A DNA stretch of 62,313 bases, from the NCBI GenBank assembly GCA_016188675.1, contig JACPHJ010000154.1:1-62313 (forward strand), in the 5' to 3' direction. Below are positions 7,645 to 17,406 of this stretch, piece by piece; the stretch's first letter is position 1; the number at the start of each line of letters is the position of its first letter. The notes under the pieces were generated by a model that was given only the letters and a program-made list of their open reading frames with translations, did no database searches and was not told the origin of the DNA. The translations under genes were made by a program, and so were the position numbers. The DNA comes from Planctomycetota bacterium (GTDB taxonomy: Bacteria; Planctomycetota; Brocadiia; Brocadiales; Brocadiaceae).

Positions 7645-8781
7645 ATGGAGGTATCAGAAAGATTTTTACAGACGGCACTGGATGGCATTCACGACTGTAT
7701 TAATATTGTTGATAAGGATTTTAAGATTATATTTATGAATGAAGCTGCCAGTCAGAGGGCAGGGAAAAAACGGCAATTGTTGCTGGGAAACAAATGCTAT
7801 GTAGAGTTATGGAAAGAGAGTTCTCCCTGCAAGAATTGTGTGACTGGTAAGGTCTTTGAGACGGGAAAACCCCAACAAACAATTACATGGGAAATAGACG
7901 CCGACGGAAAGAAGTTTTACCTGGAAAAGTTTGCGTTCCCCATTGTTGACAAGGATGGAAAAACAGAATATACCGTAGAAATTTTCAGAGATATTACAGA
8001 AAGAAAGTTGCTGGAAGAGGATCGTGAACAACAGCGCCTGGAATTAGGCAAACGGGTGCGTGAGCTTAGACATGCTTATGAAGAGCTAAAATCTATGCAG
8101 AACCAGCTTCTGCAGGCCGAAAAAATGGCTTCCATAGGTCTCCTTGCGTCCAGCCTTGCTCACGAGTTGGATACTCCCCTTACAACAATTTCCGGTTATT
8201 GTGAATTATTGGCTGAGGATATCCATGACGAAAGGTTATTAGACCGTATTAAGATTATTTCTGAACAGATAGTGAAATGTCAAAAGACCATCCGGAACCT
8301 ATTGGATTTTTCCAGGAAATCCAATTGTGAAAAGAAATTATGCAATATCCACCATTTAATCAATAATACCCTGTTGCTGGTTGAGCATCGTCTGAAAATT
8401 CACAAAATAAATTTACGTAAAACCTTTGATGATGATGTTCCTCCCTTGCTGGTGGATGGGAATCAAATTCAACAGGTAATTTTGAATCTTGTCAATAATG
8501 CGGTAGATGCCCTTCCTCAGGGAGGGGATATAATTATTGAAACCAGATTAAATACGGAAGCAAAGTCCATTGAGGTTGTTTTTGAAGATAACGGAATCGG
8601 TATATCAAGTGAAGACCAAAATCGTGTCTTTGCGCCCTTCTTTACTACCAAAGAACCGGGCAAAGGGACTGGGTTAGGGTTATCAATTTGTAATAACATT
8701 ATTTCAGCCCATAATGGTAAAATAACATTAGATAGTCGAACAGGGAGTGGTACTAGATTCGTTGTATCGTTACCGATATAA
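7645..8781 (+). CDS. cytoplasmic PAS-domain histidine kinase
   Basis: A 378-residue soluble kinase. The PAS domain covers about residues 1-120 and contains a SPCKNC cysteine pair (about 59-64), often seen in redox- or metal-responsive PAS domains. A short coiled coil (about 125-160) leads to HisKA with AHELDTPLTTI (His about 172) and a HATPase domain with NLVNNAVDALP, DNGIGIS and GTGLGLSI. There is no TM segment. GGAGGGGAA precedes the ATG. The NtrC-type regulator gene follows after 26 nt, so this is a NtrB/NtrC-style pair. The signal is unknown. Confidence 0.88.
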   Translation: MEVSERFLQTALDGIHDCINIVDKDFKIIFMNEAASQRAGKKRQLLLGNKCYVELWKESSPCKNCVTGKVFETGKPQQTITWEIDADGKKFYLEKFAFPIVDKDGKTEYTVEIFRDITERKLLEEDREQQRLELGKRVRELRHAYEELKSMQNQLLQAEKMASIGLLASSLAHELDTPLTTISGYCELLAEDIHDERLLDRIKIISEQIVKCQKTIRNLLDFSRKSNCEKKLCNIHHLINNTLLLVEHRLKIHKINLRKTFDDDVPPLLVDGNQIQQVILNLVNNAVDALPQGGDIIIETRLNTEAKSIEVVFEDNGIGISSEDQNRVFAPFFTTKEPGKGTGLGLSICNNIISAHNGKITLDSRTGSGTRFVVSLPI

Positions 8782-8807
8782 AGAGCGTTTTTTGAAGGAT
8801 AAGAGTC

Positions 8808-10166
8808 GTGAAGAAGATTTTGGTCGTAGATGATGATTTGGCCATGGGAGAGATGTGTAAAGAACTCCTGAAGAGTAGGGGATACACATCCGAAGTCGTC
8901 GTCAGCGGTAAAGACGCGATTGAAAAAGTGTCAATGGACGGGTTATACGCTATAGTGCTTACCGATCTGGTTATGCCGGATATGGATGGCATAGAGGTTT
9001 TGAAAAAGATAAAACAGCAAAACCCTCAGATGGATGTAGTGGTAATGACGAGCTATGGCACTGTTGCAAACGCTGTAGATGCGATGAAACTTGGGGCATC
9101 TGACTATATTACAAAGCCATTTAAACGTGACGAACTTATCGTTGTCATCGAAAAGATATTGCAGATGCAGCGCCTTGAGGGAGAAGTAGACCGGTTACGT
9201 TCGGAACTTGGAGAAAAATATACATTTGGTAACATTATTGGAGAGAGTGCAAAGATTAAAAAAATATTTGAAATCATATCCAACGTATCTAATACGGAAG
9301 CCAACATCCTGATTCAGGGAGAAACCGGTACGGGCAAGGAATTGGTAGCCAGGGCTATACACTATAACAGCGCCCGGAAAAACTATCCGTTCGTCAAGGT
9401 AGATTGTGCAGCCCTGACGGAGACGCTGCTGGAAAGCGAGCTTTTTGGTCATGAAAAAGGGGCATTTACCGGCGCCATCAAAGATAGGATCGGACGTTTC
9501 AGAACGGCCGATCATGGTACGATATTCCTGGACGAAATTGGCAATATTTCTCTGGCGGTTCAGGCAAAATTACTTCGGGTCTTGCAGGACAGCGAGTTTG
9601 AGGCCGTAGGGAGCGACAAGCCTGTAAAGGTGGATGTGCGTATTATCGCAGCAACCAATGCAGACCTTGAGGGAAATGTTGAAAAGGGTTTATTCCGGAG
9701 AGACCTTTTTTACAGACTTAATGTCATTCGCATTTTTCTGCCGCCGTTAAGGGAGCGTACTGACGATATCCCAATGCTTGCCTCTCATTTCCTTTCCATT
9801 CACAACGAGAAGAACAGGAAAACTGTATGGGGGATTTCCCGCGAGGCGATAAACAAACTCATGTCGTATACCTGGCCGGGGAATATTCGTGAATTTGAAA
9901 ACGTCATAGAACGTGCGGTTATCCTTTGCAAGGGGAAGGTAATTGATCCTGCAGATATTCCTTTATATCAGGAAAAACCGGGTTTCCCGCAGGGTTTGTC
10001 AGGAAAGCCACTGCAGGAGTTAATGGATCAGGTGGAGCGGCAAATAATTATTAATACGCTGGAATTAACGGGTACAGACAAAGAAAAGGCTGCAAAAGTA
10101 CTCCAGATTTCGCGCGCCAGTCTTTATAATAAATTAAACAAACACAAGATTACAGAACAACTATAA
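8808..10166 (+). CDS. sigma-54-dependent response regulator (NtrC family)
   Basis: A 452-residue activator that starts with GTG at 8808 after AAGGAT. Receiver about 1-120 with Asp53 in LTDLVMPDMDG and Lys of ITKPF. AAA+ domain about 140-370 with GETGTGKE, an intact GAFTGA loop (about 223-228), and FLDEIGN. A Fis-type HTH at the end has the motif AAKVLQISRASLYNKL. It partners the PAS kinase encoded just upstream. The intact GAFTGA contrasts with GAYTDA in the other activator of this window. No sigma-54 promoter of matching quality is seen near it. Confidence 0.92.
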   Translation: MKKILVVDDDLAMGEMCKELLKSRGYTSEVVVSGKDAIEKVSMDGLYAIVLTDLVMPDMDGIEVLKKIKQQNPQMDVVVMTSYGTVANAVDAMKLGASDYITKPFKRDELIVVIEKILQMQRLEGEVDRLRSELGEKYTFGNIIGESAKIKKIFEIISNVSNTEANILIQGETGTGKELVARAIHYNSARKNYPFVKVDCAALTETLLESELFGHEKGAFTGAIKDRIGRFRTADHGTIFLDEIGNISLAVQAKLLRVLQDSEFEAVGSDKPVKVDVRIIAATNADLEGNVEKGLFRRDLFYRLNVIRIFLPPLRERTDDIPMLASHFLSIHNEKNRKTVWGISREAINKLMSYTWPGNIREFENVIERAVILCKGKVIDPADIPLYQEKPGFPQGLSGKPLQELMDQVERQIIINTLELTGTDKEKAAKVLQISRASLYNKLNKHKITEQL

Positions 10167-10175
10167 TTCTGAATT

Positions 10176-10802
10176 ATGAAAGAATTACAAATCTTACATA
10201 TAGAGCATTGGCACAATTTTTTACTTGCCTTTATCCCGCTTTTTATAGCAATTGACGTGGTAGGAATACTGCCCATATTTATGTCATTAGTGGATGGGAT
10301 AGAGAAACCGCAGAAAACAAAAATTATAAATCAGTCTGTTGTTACAGCCCTTTCCGTTAGCATTGGTTTTTTGGCGCTCGGGAAGTTTGTATTTTCTGTA
10401 TTGGGAATTGAGATATACGATTTTAAAATGGCTGGGGGGCTTTTGCTGCTGGTATTTGCCATTAATGATTTGCTGTTTTCCGAAAAGGGAAAGAGGACAA
10501 TAACCCCCACTATGGGAGTCGTTCCTTTGGGTATTCCACTTGTTGTCGGTCCGGCGGTTTTAACCTCAATCATTGTTACCGTAGATACCTTTGGTTACAT
10601 TCCCACCGTGACCTCGCTGGTGGTAAATCTTATTATCGTATGGATTGTGTTTTTGAAGTCGAATTTTATATACAGATTGATGGGTGACGGGGGTTCCAAG
10701 GCATTTGCCAAGGTCGCATCACTATTGCTGGCAGCCATAGCAGTGATGATGGTCAGGCGGGGGTTTATGGACATGATGTTATACTTGAAAAAATCTTCCT
10801 AG
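10176..10802 (+). CDS. MarC/UPF0056 family inner-membrane protein
   Basis: A 208-residue protein with six hydrophobic segments and the family signature PLGIPLVVGPAVLTS near residues 114-128. It also has the IPLFIAIDVVGILPIF opening typical of MarC proteins. The biochemical role of this family is not established; early claims of a link to multiple antibiotic resistance were not upheld. It lies 9 nt after the NtrC-type regulator gene and 33 nt before a UPF0104-type gene, so it may be cotranscribed with the two-component pair. Confidence 0.85.
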   Translation: MKELQILHIEHWHNFLLAFIPLFIAIDVVGILPIFMSLVDGIEKPQKTKIINQSVVTALSVSIGFLALGKFVFSVLGIEIYDFKMAGGLLLLVFAINDLLFSEKGKRTITPTMGVVPLGIPLVVGPAVLTSIIVTVDTFGYIPTVTSLVVNLIIVWIVFLKSNFIYRLMGDGGSKAFAKVASLLLAAIAVMMVRRGFMDMMLYLKKSS

Positions 10803-10835
10803 CAATCAAATAGCAATGGTGTGGTTTTTAAGCAT

Positions 10836-11855
10836 ATGACGATAAAAAAGGGACTGGAAATTTTTTGTGGAGTTACCGTCCTTGCTATTTGCCTTTTGAT
10901 CATATTTACAACAAATATTAAGACCCTCCATGCCTTCAGAACGATTAATGCCAGATTTCTCATCTTCTCGCTCATATTGATCTGCTTATCCTGGTGTTTT
11001 GACGTGTTGCGTCTAAAGGTGTTGACGAAGGCCGTTGGAGTGCGTCTCCCTTTTATATACTGTACAAAAGCAATATTATCGTATACATTTCTTTCAAACA
11101 TTACACCTTCCTCTGCGGGTGGTGAACCGGTCTTATTTTACATGTTGAATCAGAAGGGTATAACTTTCGGGAAGGCAAGTGCAATTGCATTCTTGCGGAC
11201 AATGATTACTATGATGTTTTTTGCTATTGGCGGACCGATCATCATTTATTTCCATCGTGAATTATTGTCGAGTGTTGGTTTGAAGATGGTGTTCGATTAT
11301 GTGGCTATCTTTTTGGCAGTGACGGTAATATTCTTTGCATATCTTTATTTTGCCCCACACTCGGCAAGAAGAGGTCTGGATTTGTTATTTAATTATTTCG
11401 AGAGTTTTGCGTTTTTTAAGGGGAAGTCTTTAAGATTAAAACACAGCCTTTTACGTGTAGTTGATGAGTTTAAATCCAGTCTCAGGGAGTTCCTTCAAGG
11501 TGAGCGATGGCGCCTGATTTTAGTCGTTTTTTATACTGCCTTAATGATTGCCTCGCAATTTTTAGTAGCGCCCATGATTTTGAAAGGACTGGGTTGTGAT
11601 GTGAGAATACTGAGCGCATTTATGGTTCAGGGGGTCTTAAATTTTATGCTTTATTATGCGCCAACTCCGGGAGGCAGCGGCATATCAGAAGGTGTTGGAT
11701 ATACACTTTTTGCCCCATTAGTCCCTTCCCATGTACTGGGAGTGTTTCTTGTTGTATGGAAGTTTTTGACAAATTATATGTGGACGATTGCCGGTGGCCT
11801 GATTATTGCAAAATCCATTGGAATGAAACATCTGGAAGATATAATAAAAAGATAA
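10836..11855 (+). CDS. UPF0104 / LPG-synthase-like membrane protein
   Basis: A roughly 340-residue integral membrane protein of the lysylphosphatidylglycerol-synthase TM / AglD-like family (flippase-like domain). Visible family features are ITPSSAGGEPVLFYML (about 90-106) and APTPGGSGISEG (about 275-286), within eight or so TM segments. The aminoacyltransferase domain of MprF is absent, so transfer of lysine is not implied; a lipid-carrier or flippase role is only inferred. The start is set at ATG 10836 (MTIKKG). A GTG at 10821 would add five residues; neither has an obvious ribosome site. Confidence 0.82.
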   Translation: MTIKKGLEIFCGVTVLAICLLIIFTTNIKTLHAFRTINARFLIFSLILICLSWCFDVLRLKVLTKAVGVRLPFIYCTKAILSYTFLSNITPSSAGGEPVLFYMLNQKGITFGKASAIAFLRTMITMMFFAIGGPIIIYFHRELLSSVGLKMVFDYVAIFLAVTVIFFAYLYFAPHSARRGLDLLFNYFESFAFFKGKSLRLKHSLLRVVDEFKSSLREFLQGERWRLILVVFYTALMIASQFLVAPMILKGLGCDVRILSAFMVQGVLNFMLYYAPTPGGSGISEGVGYTLFAPLVPSHVLGVFLVVWKFLTNYMWTIAGGLIIAKSIGMKHLEDIIKR

Positions 11856-11904
11856 AGAAATTTCTTGCCGGAGAATATTAAAATGATTTTGTAGTGGAGT
11901 TTCT

Positions 11905-14900
11905 ATGAAGGTGCTGATTGTAGATGATAATAGCGAAAACAGGAATATCTTAAGGCATATCATCGAAAGACAAAATAATGAGGTGATAGAAGCGGAAGAT
12001 GGCCTGGATGGCCTCGAAAAGGCCGCTGTTCATAAGCCCGACCTGATTATCTCCGATGTTCTGATGCCTAAGATGGACGGCTTCCAATTACTTAGGAGTA
12101 TTAAAAAGGATGCATGCCTGAAGTCCATTCCTTTTGTGTTTTATTCAGCAGTTTATAACAGTAGTAAGGATATAGAACTTGCAGAGTCTCTTGGGGCGCT
12201 GACCTTTATTGCAAAGCCAAAAGAACCTGATAAGCTATGGCTGGAGATTAAGAACGCACTCAAGACCTTTAAGGCCAAAGAAGAGAAGGTTGAAAGAAAA
12301 CTGTTTGTGGAAGATGAAGAATTTCTCGAGAGCTATAGTCATATTGTGGCAGCAAAGCTGGAAGAGAAGGTTAAAGAACTCGAAAGGGAAATCGCATGGC
12401 GCAAACAAGCAGAGGCGCGCCAGTATGCCCAGTTTTCCTTAACGTATATTTTCGCAGAGTTTCCTACCCTTCGCGAGGCAACACCAAAACTCCTTCAGGC
12501 CATTTGTGAAGGTTTTGGATGGGATCTTGGGGAGTTGTGGACAGTTGACCGTAACGCTGACCGGTTGCAATTGGAAAATATGTGGTACGCGCCGTCATTG
12601 GACGCATCAGAGTTTGAGAAAGTCAGCCGCAAGACTACCTTCTCGCCTGGAACAGGTTTACCAGGCCGTGTCTGGGCGAGTGGCCAGCCTGCAGTATGGA
12701 TAACTGATGTTGTTACGGATAGCAACTTTCCACGTGCTCCCGCTGCATCCGGGGTGGGTCTTCATGGCTCCGTTGCATTTCCACTCATGAAAAGAGGTGA
12801 AGTGATTGGAGTAATGGGATTCTTTAGTAAACAAATTCGCCCCCTTGATAATGAACTTTTCAATGTTATGGCCGATATTGGCAGGCGAATTGGCTCTTTT
12901 ATAAGCCGGAAAACGGCAGAGGAGTTACTTAGGGCAAGTGAATATAAGTACAGGTTACTCCTTGAGAATCTCCCGCAAAGGATATTTCATAGGGACAGAA
13001 ATTCAGTGTACGTGTCTTGTAACGAAAATTATGCGAAAGATTTGAAAATCAAGCCTGATGAAATTGCCGGAAAGACGGACTATGACTTTTTCCCTAAAGG
13101 ACTTGCAGAAAAATACAGGGCAGACGACAAGAGAATTTTGGAGTCGGAGCAAACAGAGGATATAGAAGAGCAGTATATCAAAGATGGTCGGACGTTAACT
13201 GTACATATGGTCAAAACTCCAATAAGAGATGAAAAAGGTAATGTTCTGGGTATTATAGGTATTTTCTGGGATATTACTGAGCGTAAGCAAATGGAGTCGG
13301 CCAGAAACCGGTTGGCTGCAATTCTTGAGGCAACTACGGATTTTGTTGGCACTGCAGATGTGGATGGTCGCATACTCTATATCAACAAAGCGGGACGTAA
13401 AATGTTAGGGATCGGTGAGGATGAAGATGTCTTGAATATGAGCATGGCGGATTGTCATTCCATATTGACATGGACGGTTATCAGAGAGGAGGGGATGCCG
13501 ACTGCAGTGCGTGAAGGTGTCTGGGTTGGAGAGACTGCCCTTTTAGGCAGTGATGGGTGTGAGATTCCGATTTCTCAGGTGGTTATTGCCCACAAAAATC
13601 CAAACGGAACAGTAGAGTATTTTTCCACCATAGCTCGGGACATTACCGATCGCAAACGTTTTGAGACACAAATTGTATACTTGGCGAACCAGGACCCGCT
13701 TACCGATCTTCTTAACCGCCGCCGTTTCCAAACTGAGTTGGAAAGCTGGCTTGCGCAATCCCGCCGTTATGGAGTTCAGGGGGCATTATTATTTTTAGAC
13801 CTTGATAATTTCAAGTACATCAATGACACGCTCGGCCATCAGGCAGGAGATAGATTCCTGAAGACACTGGCTGGTTTATTGAAAACACGGCTGCGTGAGA
13901 CTGACGTGCTTGCAAGACTGGGTGGCGACGAATTTGCCGCCGTTTTGCCATACGTCAATGAGACGCAGGCAGTGTCGATTGCATCCCAGTTGCTTGAGTT
14001 GGTTCGGTACCATGCTTCTCTGGAAAAAGGGCAACCCCTTGGTATTACCGTCAGTATCGGGATTGCTTTGTTTCCCAAACATGCCGATACCATGGAAACG
14101 TTGCTTACGTATGCAGATCTTGCCATGTATCGGGCAAAGGAAGAAGGACGTAACCGTATTTGTGTATATACGCCTGAACAGAAAACGCAAATCGAATCAC
14201 GGCTCATCTGGGAAAAACGTATACGCGAATCGCTCTGTCAGGATCGCTTTGTATTGTATTTACAGCCTATCCTTGACATACATCAAAACCGCATCATTGG
14301 GCATGAGGTGCTTTTAAGGATGATAAATGAAAATGGGGAGACCGTTGTCCCCTCTAATTTTCTTAATATTGCAGAACGTTTTGGGCTCATCCACGATATA
14401 GACCGTTGGGTGGTGCGAAGGGCTATCCATCTCATTGAAATGCTTCAACAAGAAGGCAAATCCGCATATATTGAAGTCAATCTGTCCGGCAAGGCCTTTG
14501 CTGACGCTGGATTATTATCCGTGATCAGAGAAGAACTGTCTACAACTGGCATTGATCCAAAAAATCTTGTCTTTGAGATTACCGAGACTGCTTTTGTTGA
14601 AAACATGATTGCAGCTCAGCATTTTATTGCCGCCCTTAAGACCCTGGGCTGTCACTTTGCCCTGGATGATTTTGGAATCGGATTTTCCTCGTTTAGCTAT
14701 CTCAAGCATTTGCCCGTGGATTATCTGAAAATCGATGGCAGTTTTATTTGTAATCTGTTGCACGATACCGTGGATCAGCATTTGGTCAGGGCAATAGTGG
14801 AGGTAGCGCGCGGACTTGGGAAAAAGACCATTGCCGAGTTTGTGGAAAGTAAAGAAACAGTATGCCTGTTGAGTGAGTTCGGTGTAGACTATGCCCAAGG

Positions 14901-14940
14901 TTACTACATTGGCGAACCACGTCCTTTGTCGGAAATATAA
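11905..14940 (+). CDS. receiver-GAF-PAS-PAS-GGDEF-EAL signalling protein
   Basis: A 1011-residue cyclic-di-GMP protein. Order: receiver about 1-120 (LIISDVLMPKMDG), coiled coil about 130-170, GAF about 185-335, PAS about 340-455, PAS about 460-575, GGDEF about 585-745, EAL about 755-1010. The cyclase motif is intact (RLGGDEF) with an RETD inhibitory site just before it. The phosphodiesterase signature reads EVLLR in place of EALLR, and DDFGIGFSSF and DYLKIDG are present, so both activities look possible. The GAF domain closely matches that of the hybrid kinase at 37745. The gene follows a separate ribosome site (GTGGAG) and stands alone. Confidence 0.92.
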   Translation: MKVLIVDDNSENRNILRHIIERQNNEVIEAEDGLDGLEKAAVHKPDLIISDVLMPKMDGFQLLRSIKKDACLKSIPFVFYSAVYNSSKDIELAESLGALTFIAKPKEPDKLWLEIKNALKTFKAKEEKVERKLFVEDEEFLESYSHIVAAKLEEKVKELEREIAWRKQAEARQYAQFSLTYIFAEFPTLREATPKLLQAICEGFGWDLGELWTVDRNADRLQLENMWYAPSLDASEFEKVSRKTTFSPGTGLPGRVWASGQPAVWITDVVTDSNFPRAPAASGVGLHGSVAFPLMKRGEVIGVMGFFSKQIRPLDNELFNVMADIGRRIGSFISRKTAEELLRASEYKYRLLLENLPQRIFHRDRNSVYVSCNENYAKDLKIKPDEIAGKTDYDFFPKGLAEKYRADDKRILESEQTEDIEEQYIKDGRTLTVHMVKTPIRDEKGNVLGIIGIFWDITERKQMESARNRLAAILEATTDFVGTADVDGRILYINKAGRKMLGIGEDEDVLNMSMADCHSILTWTVIREEGMPTAVREGVWVGETALLGSDGCEIPISQVVIAHKNPNGTVEYFSTIARDITDRKRFETQIVYLANQDPLTDLLNRRRFQTELESWLAQSRRYGVQGALLFLDLDNFKYINDTLGHQAGDRFLKTLAGLLKTRLRETDVLARLGGDEFAAVLPYVNETQAVSIASQLLELVRYHASLEKGQPLGITVSIGIALFPKHADTMETLLTYADLAMYRAKEEGRNRICVYTPEQKTQIESRLIWEKRIRESLCQDRFVLYLQPILDIHQNRIIGHEVLLRMINENGETVVPSNFLNIAERFGLIHDIDRWVVRRAIHLIEMLQQEGKSAYIEVNLSGKAFADAGLLSVIREELSTTGIDPKNLVFEITETAFVENMIAAQHFIAALKTLGCHFALDDFGIGFSSFSYLKHLPVDYLKIDGSFICNLLHDTVDQHLVRAIVEVARGLGKKTIAEFVESKETVCLLSEFGVDYAQGYYIGEPRPLSEI

Positions 14941-14963
14941 AGCCAATAAAGAAAAAAACTCGT

Positions 14964-14993
14964 TTGACTTTATAAGTTAAGATGTATTAAAAT
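14964..14993 (+). promoter_or_regulatory. sigma-70-type promoter for the parvulin gene
   Basis: TTGACT (14964-14969) and TAAAAT (14988-14993) with an 18-bp spacer. The ribosome site AGGAG lies just before the ATG at 15032. Confidence 0.5.
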
Positions 14994-15031
14994 AAACACG
15001 TTATTTTTTAATTTTTATATAGGAGAAGTCA

Positions 15032-16078
15032 ATGTTAAAAGGATTGTGTAAGCCGCTGGGAATTGTATTGGGTGGAATATTGTGCATACAGTTAAGTGTA
15101 TTTGCTGCCGAGAAAGAGACGAAAAAATCTTCCGCACCAGCGAAAAAAACTACTGAAACAACGCCAAAGAAAGAAGCCGCAGTATCAAAAGAAAAAGAAG
15201 CCGCGCCGGCTAAACAGGAGGATAATTCAAAAAAAGTCGTGGCGACGGTGAATGGTGAGAATATCAGCCAGGCGGATGTGAATCAAATGCTCAGCAGGTT
15301 TGGTAAGCAGATACCCGAGGAACAAATTCCCGCCGTTACAAAGCAAATACTCGATGGCTTGATTACACAAAAACTAATTATGCAATTTATTAGAGATAGC
15401 AAAATCGAAGTAAGTCAGGCTGAAATAGAGAAAGAATTGAATAAGGTTCGGGAAGATATTAAATCAAATCCAGGTTTGAACGGTCAAACGTTGGAACAGG
15501 TGTTAGAGTCCCACGGAAGCAGTATTGATAATTTGAAAGGTGATATTATTATATCTCTCTCCCTGGAAAAGCATCTTGGAAAGGATATTGATGATAAGAA
15601 AACAAGGGAATACTTTGACCAGAACAAGGCTGCTTATGATGATACAGAGGTAAGGGCCAGTCATATCCTGGTTGACACTCGCCAAATGAAGACCGATGCC
15701 GAACTTGCGCAGGCATTGGAAAAGATCAAAAAGATAAAAGCGGAAGTTGATTCCGGAAAGGATTTTGCCGAAGTTGCAAAGCAGTCTTCCGATTGTCCTT
15801 CGAAAGACAAGGGTGGAGACCTGAACTTTTTTAAGAGAAAGGGACAGATGGTTGAGCCTTTTGCAGCAGCCGCATTTGCCCTGAAGGTAGGTCAGGTGAG
15901 TGATCCTGTAAAGACGCCGTTTGGCTACCATATCATAAAAGTTACAGAAATAAAGAAGGGTAGTGAAGTTAAATTTGAAGATGTGAAACAGAATATCAAA
16001 CAAAACATGATGGAAGAAAAAGCCCAGGTATTAATAAAACAACTCCTGGAAAAGGCCAAGATAGATATTAAAGTCTAA
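15032..16078 (+). CDS. periplasmic peptidyl-prolyl isomerase (SurA/PrsA-type parvulin)
   Basis: A 348-residue exported foldase. A signal peptide (about 1-26, ending VFAAE) is followed by a Lys/Ala/Pro-rich linker (about 27-70). Next is a SurA-N-like helical chaperone part (about 72-200) and one parvulin domain (about 205-305). The parvulin domain shows EVRASHILVDT, DFAEVAKQSSDCPSKDKGGDL, and FGYHIIKV. It probably helps fold outer-membrane or periplasmic proteins. Single-gene unit: its own promoter (14964-14993) and terminator (16131-16170). The low-complexity linker is longer than usual. Confidence 0.9.
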   Translation: MLKGLCKPLGIVLGGILCIQLSVFAAEKETKKSSAPAKKTTETTPKKEAAVSKEKEAAPAKQEDNSKKVVATVNGENISQADVNQMLSRFGKQIPEEQIPAVTKQILDGLITQKLIMQFIRDSKIEVSQAEIEKELNKVREDIKSNPGLNGQTLEQVLESHGSSIDNLKGDIIISLSLEKHLGKDIDDKKTREYFDQNKAAYDDTEVRASHILVDTRQMKTDAELAQALEKIKKIKAEVDSGKDFAEVAKQSSDCPSKDKGGDLNFFKRKGQMVEPFAAAAFALKVGQVSDPVKTPFGYHIIKVTEIKKGSEVKFEDVKQNIKQNMMEEKAQVLIKQLLEKAKIDIKV

Positions 16079-16130
16079 TAGTTAATTTATTTCACCACGA
16101 TATCCTGATTGGAATTATTTTATTCTACCG

Positions 16131-16175
16131 ATAAGCTCCCCATCCTATTAATTATGAATGGGGAGCTTATTTTTT
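16131..16175 (+). terminator. terminator of the parvulin gene
   Basis: A 13-bp perfect stem (16131-16143 with 16158-16170) with a 14-nt loop is followed by a T-run to 16175. The remaining 240 bp to the next start contain no recognised signal. Confidence 0.85.
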
Positions 16176-16415
16176 GTACCTATTTTAATTTTCAGTGACA
16201 TTTAAGTTGATTTTTCACTTTCAGTATATTATCTTAACTTCACGTTATAGCAGTTTATTAAGGTCTTTTAATACAAGCAGATGGGAGAAAATTATAGAAT
16301 AATAATTTTGACTATAGAAATCGTATATGATATATTTCCTGCAATTGAGTCAGACAATTTTAAATAATCTATTTAATTGTATATGGGGGTTATTGAAAAA
16401 GGAGGTATTAAATCG

Positions 16416-16775
16416 ATGGAATTGAAAAAGAAAGTTACAAACAAGCTTGTATTGAGTTCCTTTTTCAAGACGATTATTCTTGACGGGAAGATGGAACAGG
16501 TAACAACAAGGGTCAGAAGGACTCTCTTTTTTGATAACGAGGACAGTTTCCCATTTTCAAAGATAAAAAATGTGGAAATTGTAAAAGATGTGCGGGATTC
16601 GATACCAAACAAATGTATAAGATATTTAGTATTGTTACACTTAACTAATGGAAAAAGGATATTGGTAGATGAAGTCGGTGAATCCTCAAGCCGCGGTGGG
16701 TTTAAGGAAATGAAAAACCTTGGGAAAAAAATCGGTACGATAACCGGCAGCGAACTCAAGATATGTGAAGAATAA
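16416..16775 (+). CDS. hypothetical protein, 119 aa
   Basis: The start at 16416 is chosen because AAGGAGG lies just upstream; a longer reading from 16377 would put that ribosome site inside the gene. The product is soluble and basic at the N-terminus (MELKKKVTNKLV). It alternates short beta-like hydrophobic segments with charged turns, including YLVLLHLTNGKRILVDEVG, and might form a small beta-barrel or PH-like fold. I recognise no family. It stands 64 nt before an exported protein gene and a radical SAM gene in the same direction, so the three may be one transcription unit. Confidence 0.6.
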   Translation: MELKKKVTNKLVLSSFFKTIILDGKMEQVTTRVRRTLFFDNEDSFPFSKIKNVEIVKDVRDSIPNKCIRYLVLLHLTNGKRILVDEVGESSSRGGFKEMKNLGKKIGTITGSELKICEE

Positions 16776-16839
16776 AATTAAATAAGGCACAAGAAGTATA
16801 AAGAATATACACAGCATGTAAATAGCCGGAGGTGTTTTT

Positions 16840-17406
16840 ATGAGTATTATTAAAAGATGTTCAGCAATAGTGACTTGTGCTTTATTGTGTATGCCTTCAT
16901 TATCAGAGGCTTTCGAGATTCACCTGAAACAGGCGCAAATTAAGGAAGCTAACGAATATGGTTCAAAGTATGTGGGGAAAGATATTTTCAGTAGCGAAGT
17001 CGTAAAAAACGCATGTTTTGGCGATTATCCCGGTGGTGAAGGCGGAATAGTTTTGAGCAAATATGTTTATACCGCTGTCGTTTCGGCAATGCATGCTATG
17101 AAAGACAAGGCACTTACCCCTGAAGATATAAAAGAAATCGAGGAATCAGCAACCTTTAAAGTCGTCGTGGTGATTTCCGATGAGGATGTTAAAATTCCAG
17201 AGGACGTTCAATTGGTATTGGTGCAGGGGACGAATAATATATTACCACAAAAGACGGTGTTTGGTGTTAAGCGAAAGGACTATAAACAGAGCATAGATGG
17301 CATTTTTCAATATGATAAAATAAATCCAGGTGCAAACACAACTATTCTTGTAAAAACCAGAAAGATTCAGAAAAAATACAAAATTGACTTTTCAGATATA
17401 AAATGA
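16840..17406 (+). CDS. exported hypothetical protein, 188 aa
   Basis: GGAGG precedes the ATG. A signal peptide is clear: MSIIKRC, hydrophobic core to about residue 22, cleavage near SEA|FEI. The mature part of about 165 residues has mixed alpha/beta character with VVVVISDE (about 108-115) and VQLVLVQGTNN (about 123-133). No known domain is recognised. The stop overlaps the start of the radical SAM gene by 4 nt (ATGA), indicating translational coupling and suggesting that the secreted protein and the enzyme act in one process. Whether the protein is a substrate of the enzyme is only a guess. Confidence 0.65.
   Translation: MSIIKRCSAIVTCALLCMPSLSEAFEIHLKQAQIKEANEYGSKYVGKDIFSSEVVKNACFGDYPGGEGGIVLSKYVYTAVVSAMHAMKDKALTPEDIKEIEESATFKVVVVISDEDVKIPEDVQLVLVQGTNNILPQKTVFGVKRKDYKQSIDGIFQYDKINPGANTTILVKTRKIQKKYKIDFSDIK

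Noticed and set aside
10821-10836. GTG at 10821 as start of the UPF0104 gene
   Set aside because: It adds MVFKH without a ribosome site; the ATG at 10836 gives a normal family N-terminus, though the choice is not certain.
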